Assembly (NCBI GenBank): GCA_016124515.1
Contig: WGNN01000016.1
Location: 1 to 47,613 of the forward strand
Direction of reading: 5' to 3'
Length of the DNA stretch: 47,613 nt
DNA from: a bacterium
GTDB taxonomy: Bacteria; Bacteroidota; Bacteroidia; CAILMK01; JACPUW01
A program made the translations under genes and the position numbers. Below are positions 43,340 through 47,613 of the stretch, in pieces. The stretch's first letter is position 1; every line of letters starts with the position of its first letter. The notes below the pieces were generated by a model. It was given only the letters and a program-made list of their open reading frames with translations. It had not been told where the DNA came from and searched no databases.

Positions 43340-46174
43340 TTATAATACATCCATCATCAAATACATTTGCTCGTTTTCGTAATCATCAAAGATAAATGGC
43401 TTTTTGTGGTTCCAAATCTCTTCGAGTTTTTCTTTGAGCATCATCTCATATTCTTGCATGTTGTTTAAATTCAGCGGGTTTTCTACTACCGGCACCATCA
43501 GGTTTTCGGTGGATTTGAGGTGGTAAATGACCGGTAAAACCGATTGCTGTGGGTTGTTTTTTAAATATACAAGGGTGTAAAACAGGGTTTGAAGCACCGC
43601 GGCGTGTTCGGCTCTTTCAAATGTATTTTTGAGGAAATTGCCGGTATTTCCCGGTATTTTTACCTTTCCGGTTTTATAATCCACTACCCGTGTTACACCA
43701 TCCACCTCGTCCAAGCGGTCAAACTGTCCTTTAAGCCTGATCACTTTGCGGCCATTTTTCGTGTCTATTGGCATGTCGTAGTACAGTTGGTCAAATTCAA
43801 GTGCCAACAATCGCAGGTTTTTTGTCTTTCTATCGGTCTGCAATACATTGAGGCATAGTTTTGAGCATATATTATAAAAAAGCAAATTTCTGCCTGAGAG
43901 TTGGCTGCTGCTTATGTTCATTTCCTCCTGCAGGTTGCGCTCAAGTGTGCTCGGTAGTTTCAAGATAAGATTTTCAATCAAATCATAAGTTATAGTTTGG
44001 TTCAGGTGGTTTTTGTATAAATCTTCAAGTGTGTTGTGCACAATATTGCCCAACGCAATGGCATCCATTTCTTCAAGTACATTGTCGCGTTCTCTAAAAT
44101 TGGCTACAAACCGTAAATAAAACTGTATTTGGCTTTTTATATAAGTGCTTAGTGCCGATGGGCTTAGGGGGCGTTTGGCCTGCCCGTCTATTACTTCATA
44201 TTGCTGCAATCCTTCCATTACATCAGGTTGCTTTATTATTTGCAGGTTGGGCAAAGCAAAAGCAGGGCTTTTTATTGAATAATTTTTTTCTGTAATAATT
44301 GCCTGAGGCATTTCTTGCTTTATCTGTAAGATATACCGGCTGGGCTCGCCTTTGCTGTCGCCATCAGTGTCGGTATTATAGTACAGGTTTATTTTTGATG
44401 CCCGTTGAAGCAGACGGTAAAAATAATAGGCGCTCACCGCATCGTCTTCTCTAAAGGTGTTCATACCAAAGGCTTTGCGTATGCCGTAGGGAATAAGAGA
44501 TTGGTGGCGCGAGCTTTTGGGTATTATACCTTCATTTACCGATAAAATAAACAAACGATCAAAATCTATCATCCTGCTTTCCAAAAGCCCCATGAGTTGC
44601 AAACCATCTACAGGCTCGGCTTCAAACGAGATAGATGCGGCTTGTGTGGCTTTTCTATACAGCAACCATAGTTCATGTATTTGCAATTGTTGCAGGTGCT
44701 TCATATATAAATCACCAAACCGGCTCACTTGTTGGTAGGTGTGTATCAAGGCGGTATGCTGCAAGGGAGCCATCTGCGGGTTTTGTAGCTCTAAAGTTGC
44801 TAAAATTTCAAGCAGGTAGTCGAAAATTCCCGCCGGTTCAGTGGGCTTGAAAATCTGCATAAAACCTTCGTGAAGTTGTTGGTCAACGAGCCATTGTGTG
44901 GTGCAGTACATGATGTTTTTTGCCGCTATTTGCATTTCTGCTTCGTGGCTTTTGTTGTTGCGCCATAGTGCCAACTCAGGCTGTTGAAGTACTTGAACTA
45001 CATCGCGATATAGAAATCCATTGCGCGATTTATTATAATTGACTTGCAGTTGAAACAGGTTTTTTACCAAACTCCAAATACTTGTGCTTTGCAAGGGCAT
45101 ACCCATAGTAATGTTGAGCGGAGCGGCTAGTGTAGGCAGCACTTCAATACAGGCTCGCAGGGCGTTTTCGTCGGGCAATACTATTCCGGTTTGGCCATTG
45201 TAAGCCGATGGATCCAACTGACTTAGGTCTTGATACAGCGCTTGTACCATGCCTGTGGTGCCGCTTGCCGAAGTAATGTGTATTTCTTTTGTATCGTGCA
45301 GGTTTTGGTTTGTCTCATGGTTTAGTCGGTCTTTGAGCTCGCGCAGGTTTCTACGCATAAAATGGCCCGCCTCGTGGTGTGCAGCCATGTAGTGCTTGTC
45401 ATAATCAAAATAATAATGCACTTCGGCAACGGTTTCTATTTCCTTAAAGAGTTTTATTTCGGCTTTTGTAAGCGCATTGAAGCCGCAAATGCAAATGATT
45501 TTATTATGAAAATAGTGTTGGATATTTGAAAATTGCTGCACCATATTGCGCTCTGCCAGGCCGGCATAGGCGATGCCCTTGGATTGCAAGCGGGTTCTGA
45601 ATTCAAAATAAAGGGCTCCCATCAGTTGCCACAATGCCAGGAATTCGCGTTGCATTTTGCGGGGTTCCTGCGCCGAAAACAAGTGCCAGAAATTTTTGAA
45701 AACCGCCATCTGCTCGCTGTCAGGGGCAAAATTGTCTTCAAGGTTTTGCATTTGGGTAAAATTGGCAAACAAGGCTTCGGCATTTACCAAATCCTTGTCA
45801 ATATCGCCAAAATCGCCAATTAGCGTTTCGCCAAGTGGATAAAATTGCAAGAGGCTAAGTGCGGGCTCACCGGTTTTGAGCACCGCCAAATAACATTCGT
45901 ACAGTTCTATAACCAACGACATGGTATCGGATGGAACCAACAAGCTGTACTTGCTGATAAAGTCGGCAATGGCCAAGGTTTGCGGCTGTGCAAAGGCTGC
46001 TTTTGTTTGCTGTTGCAAACTGCGCTGCAAGTAAGCTGCGGGCCGTTTTGATGGAAATACAAATTGGTAATTGAGCCAGGGCACAGCGCTTACTTCCAGG
46101 GTTTCCACCCCGTTTTTTTGCATTTCCCGTTGCAGTATGTCGTCAAGAATATCTTGTATAAAGCTTTTTTTCAT
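43340..46174 (-). CDS. AddB-like PD-(D/E)XK nuclease subunit of a recombination helicase-nuclease
   Basis: A 944-residue protein. The N-terminal region resembles an inactivated UvrD-like helicase (FVFPSKRPAAYLQRSLQ, GIVLPDENALRACIEVLP). The RecB-family nuclease is at the C-terminus: LGNIVHNTLEDLY His motif, GQFDRLDEVDG with D819, and VVDYKTGK with D832 and K834. The cysteines of the iron-sulfur cluster of Bacillus AddB are not seen near the end (QMYLMMDVL). The start overlaps the AddA-like stop by one base (TAATG), so the subunits are translationally coupled. Expected role: double-strand-break end processing for RecA. Confidence 0.88.
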   Translation of the reverse strand: MKKSFIQDILDDILQREMQKNGVETLEVSAVPWLNYQFVFPSKRPAAYLQRSLQQQTKAAFAQPQTLAIADFISKYSLLVPSDTMSLVIELYECYLAVLKTGEPALSLLQFYPLGETLIGDFGDIDKDLVNAEALFANFTQMQNLEDNFAPDSEQMAVFKNFWHLFSAQEPRKMQREFLALWQLMGALYFEFRTRLQSKGIAYAGLAERNMVQQFSNIQHYFHNKIICICGFNALTKAEIKLFKEIETVAEVHYYFDYDKHYMAAHHEAGHFMRRNLRELKDRLNHETNQNLHDTKEIHITSASGTTGMVQALYQDLSQLDPSAYNGQTGIVLPDENALRACIEVLPTLAAPLNITMGMPLQSTSIWSLVKNLFQLQVNYNKSRNGFLYRDVVQVLQQPELALWRNNKSHEAEMQIAAKNIMYCTTQWLVDQQLHEGFMQIFKPTEPAGIFDYLLEILATLELQNPQMAPLQHTALIHTYQQVSRFGDLYMKHLQQLQIHELWLLYRKATQAASISFEAEPVDGLQLMGLLESRMIDFDRLFILSVNEGIIPKSSRHQSLIPYGIRKAFGMNTFREDDAVSAYYFYRLLQRASKINLYYNTDTDGDSKGEPSRYILQIKQEMPQAIITEKNYSIKSPAFALPNLQIIKQPDVMEGLQQYEVIDGQAKRPLSPSALSTYIKSQIQFYLRFVANFRERDNVLEEMDAIALGNIVHNTLEDLYKNHLNQTITYDLIENLILKLPSTLERNLQEEMNISSSQLSGRNLLFYNICSKLCLNVLQTDRKTKNLRLLALEFDQLYYDMPIDTKNGRKVIRLKGQFDRLDEVDGVTRVVDYKTGKVKIPGNTGNFLKNTFERAEHAAVLQTLFYTLVYLKNNPQQSVLPVIYHLKSTENLMVPVVENPLNLNNMQEYEMMLKEKLEEIWNHKKPFIFDDYENEQMYLMMDVL

Positions 46175-47613
46175 TAGTCCACTTTTATGAGTTCAAGGCT
46201 TTGTGTGTAAAGCAAATATGCGTCAATTTCAATGTTTTTATTAGGATTGTTGCCTGTGTTTATATAGGATTTTAATGAGGCTACCACTTCTTTGTAGGCG
46301 CGCACTTGGGTGTGGTGTTCTTCGTTGGGTTTGCCGGTTTTGTAGTCAAGCACCACTATACGATCCGGCAACAGGTATATTTTGTCGGGTCGCAGGTTGC
46401 CTTCGCGGGTCACAAATTCCTGTTCGTTCAATTGCCATATCGATTGTTCGTTCCAGGTTTTTATGGTTTCCAGTTCAAGAATTTCATCCACTTTACTTTG
46501 CCAAATATTCCTTTCGCTTTCGGTAATAAGATTCAGGTTAACAGCTGTTTGCAGGCAATTTTGACGGTTTGAGTCCTTGTGAAAAAGGGCCAGCAGGTTG
46601 TGCAATACGATACCCGATTGAAAGGGTTTGACCTTGGGAGCCCGCAAATCGGCAATGCTCAATCGTGGCTTGCGCAAGGCGGGCAGGTTGTCAACCGTTT
46701 TGGCCAAACTCGTAGCAGCAGGTTTTTCGTTGGGGACCACCTTTTTTTCAGGCGCCACTTCGCTGCCAAATTGCAGGACTTCATCGTTGAAATAGCTGTT
46801 CAGTTCATTATTGTCCTTTATATAATTGTACAAGAGCGAGGCGGTGTTGGGCAGTGGATTTTCTTTTGGCGTTGCCAAGACGTATAAGCGGTCTTCGGCA
46901 CGGGTAAAAGCCACATACAATATGTTTAGAGCGTCAACCAAGGCCAGCTCGGTTTCTTCAAAATACGCCTCGCCGTATGATGTTTTTGTTAGGTTCTCCG
47001 AAAAATTAAGCGGTATATAATCTAGCCAATCGCTGCTGAAACTTTGGTTGGGCAGCCACATGATGTTTTCTGATCGCGTTTTGAGTGCGCGCTTGGCATA
47101 GGGCATCAGCACCACCGGATATTGTAGTCCCTTGGCCCGGTGAATAGTGAGAACCACCACGGCATTTTCGTTGTCGGGCGACTTGATGCAATGGCTGTTT
47201 TCGGTATCGTGCCACCACTCAATAAAGGCCGCTAAATCGCTTTCATGATCTATTTCATATTGGTACACTATTTCGGTAAAGCGCTGTAAATATTCGCTTT
47301 GCAAATGTTGCATACCCAGTGCCGCTATGAGCTCATTTACCAAATGCAGCAGCGCCGAATTTCTTTGTTTCAGGCATTGGTGCAGCTTTGGATTGAGCAT
47401 TTGGTAAAACTGTTCACTGCTTTTTTGGGCTTGAAGCAAAAGCGCATGCAGGCTATAATTTGCGGTTTCCTGCGCAAAAACAGGCTTGGTAAGTTGGTCT
47501 TGCAACTGCCACAAAAGTAAGGTCGATTCGCCGCGAGTGAGGCTGTCTTGTGGCAAAAGGCTGTGTTTTAAAAGACTTAGCAACAGGCGGATGGCACCTG
47601 CATTTTTGAGTAA
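46174..47613 (-). CDS. AddA-like UvrD helicase-nuclease, C-terminal part (gene runs off the window)
   Basis: The last 479 residues of a larger protein, whose frame stays open to the window edge. Helicase motifs V (VVLTIHRAKGLQYPVVLMP) and VI (LYVAFTRAEDRLYV) are visible; Walker A/B lie outside. A C-terminal RecB-type nuclease contains GIVLHNLL, PDKIYLLPD and VLDYKTGK. Helicase followed by nuclease matches AddA or RecB; pairing with an AddB-like gene favours AddA. A Pro/Lys-rich linker (about 280-325 of the visible part) joins the two domains. Confidence 0.9.
   Translation of the reverse strand, partial: LLKNAGAIRLLLSLLKHSLLPQDSLTRGESTLLLWQLQDQLTKPVFAQETANYSLHALLLQAQKSSEQFYQMLNPKLHQCLKQRNSALLHLVNELIAALGMQHLQSEYLQRFTEIVYQYEIDHESDLAAFIEWWHDTENSHCIKSPDNENAVVVLTIHRAKGLQYPVVLMPYAKRALKTRSENIMWLPNQSFSSDWLDYIPLNFSENLTKTSYGEAYFEETELALVDALNILYVAFTRAEDRLYVLATPKENPLPNTASLLYNYIKDNNELNSYFNDEVLQFGSEVAPEKKVVPNEKPAATSLAKTVDNLPALRKPRLSIADLRAPKVKPFQSGIVLHNLLALFHKDSNRQNCLQTAVNLNLITESERNIWQSKVDEILELETIKTWNEQSIWQLNEQEFVTREGNLRPDKIYLLPDRIVVLDYKTGKPNEEHHTQVRAYKEVVASLKSYINTGNNPNKNIEIDAYLLYTQSLELIKVD

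Overview
The window looks like a chromosome piece from a free-living member of the Bacteroidota. The evidence is several proteins with type IX secretion (T9SS) sorting domains, a PorP/SprF protein next to a giant cargo protein, two carboxypeptidase-like/TonB-dependent receptors, an Omp28-type lipoprotein, a DUF4197 lipoprotein, TANNTTTG-type promoter candidates and no visible Shine-Dalgarno habit. There is no rRNA, tRNA, phage, transposase or CRISPR array. Base composition is moderate, with two clearly A+T-richer stretches (about 22.1-25.5 kb and 39.4-40.5 kb).

Layout. 0-3.6 kb: a probable heme-uptake pair on the minus strand, a HmuY-like protein carrying two HmuY-like repeats and a T9SS tail, then its TonB-dependent receptor. 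3.8-6.9 kb: a small membrane protein and, divergently, a secreted subtilisin-like protease with three Cys-rich repeats and a T9SS tail. 6.9-15.4 kb: a minus-strand cassette of a 1597-residue SBBP/PKD protein with a gliding-motility type (type B) C-terminal domain, a PorP/SprF protein and a PD40-OmpA protein, packed 1-3 bases apart, followed by a barrel-like protein and a membrane protein. 15.6-21.4 kb: plus-strand TonB receptor, tatA, gatA and a LysM lytic transglycosylase. 21.4-32.7 kb: a long minus-strand run with an enoyl-CoA hydratase, a SoxB-like lipoprotein and DsrE-like protein pair, a Cys-rich small exported protein, a second giant SBBP/PKD protein (type A tail), MeaB and a multi-PAS protein with an H-box but no ATPase domain. 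33-41 kb: ABC exporter, Omp28-like lipoprotein, thioredoxin, endonuclease III, YbjN-like protein, DUF4197 lipoprotein, EamA transporter and an A+T-rich T9SS cargo gene preceded by a tandem repeat. 40.5-47.6 kb: a minus-strand run of an AddA-like helicase-nuclease (cut by the window end), AddB-like nuclease, GT-C glycosyltransferase and NDH-2.

How the genes work together. The core T9SS motor is not in the window, but five gene products are predicted cargo: four with type A tails and one with a type B tail next to its own PorP/SprF partner. The best candidates for something new are (i) the type B cargo/PorP/PD40-OmpA cassette, (ii) the periplasmic DsrE-like plus divergent SoxB-like pair with a nearby Cys-rich exported protein under a Crp/Fnr-like palindrome, and (iii) the duplicated HmuY-like protein. 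All assignments come from reading the sequence and recalled family motifs; no database search was run.
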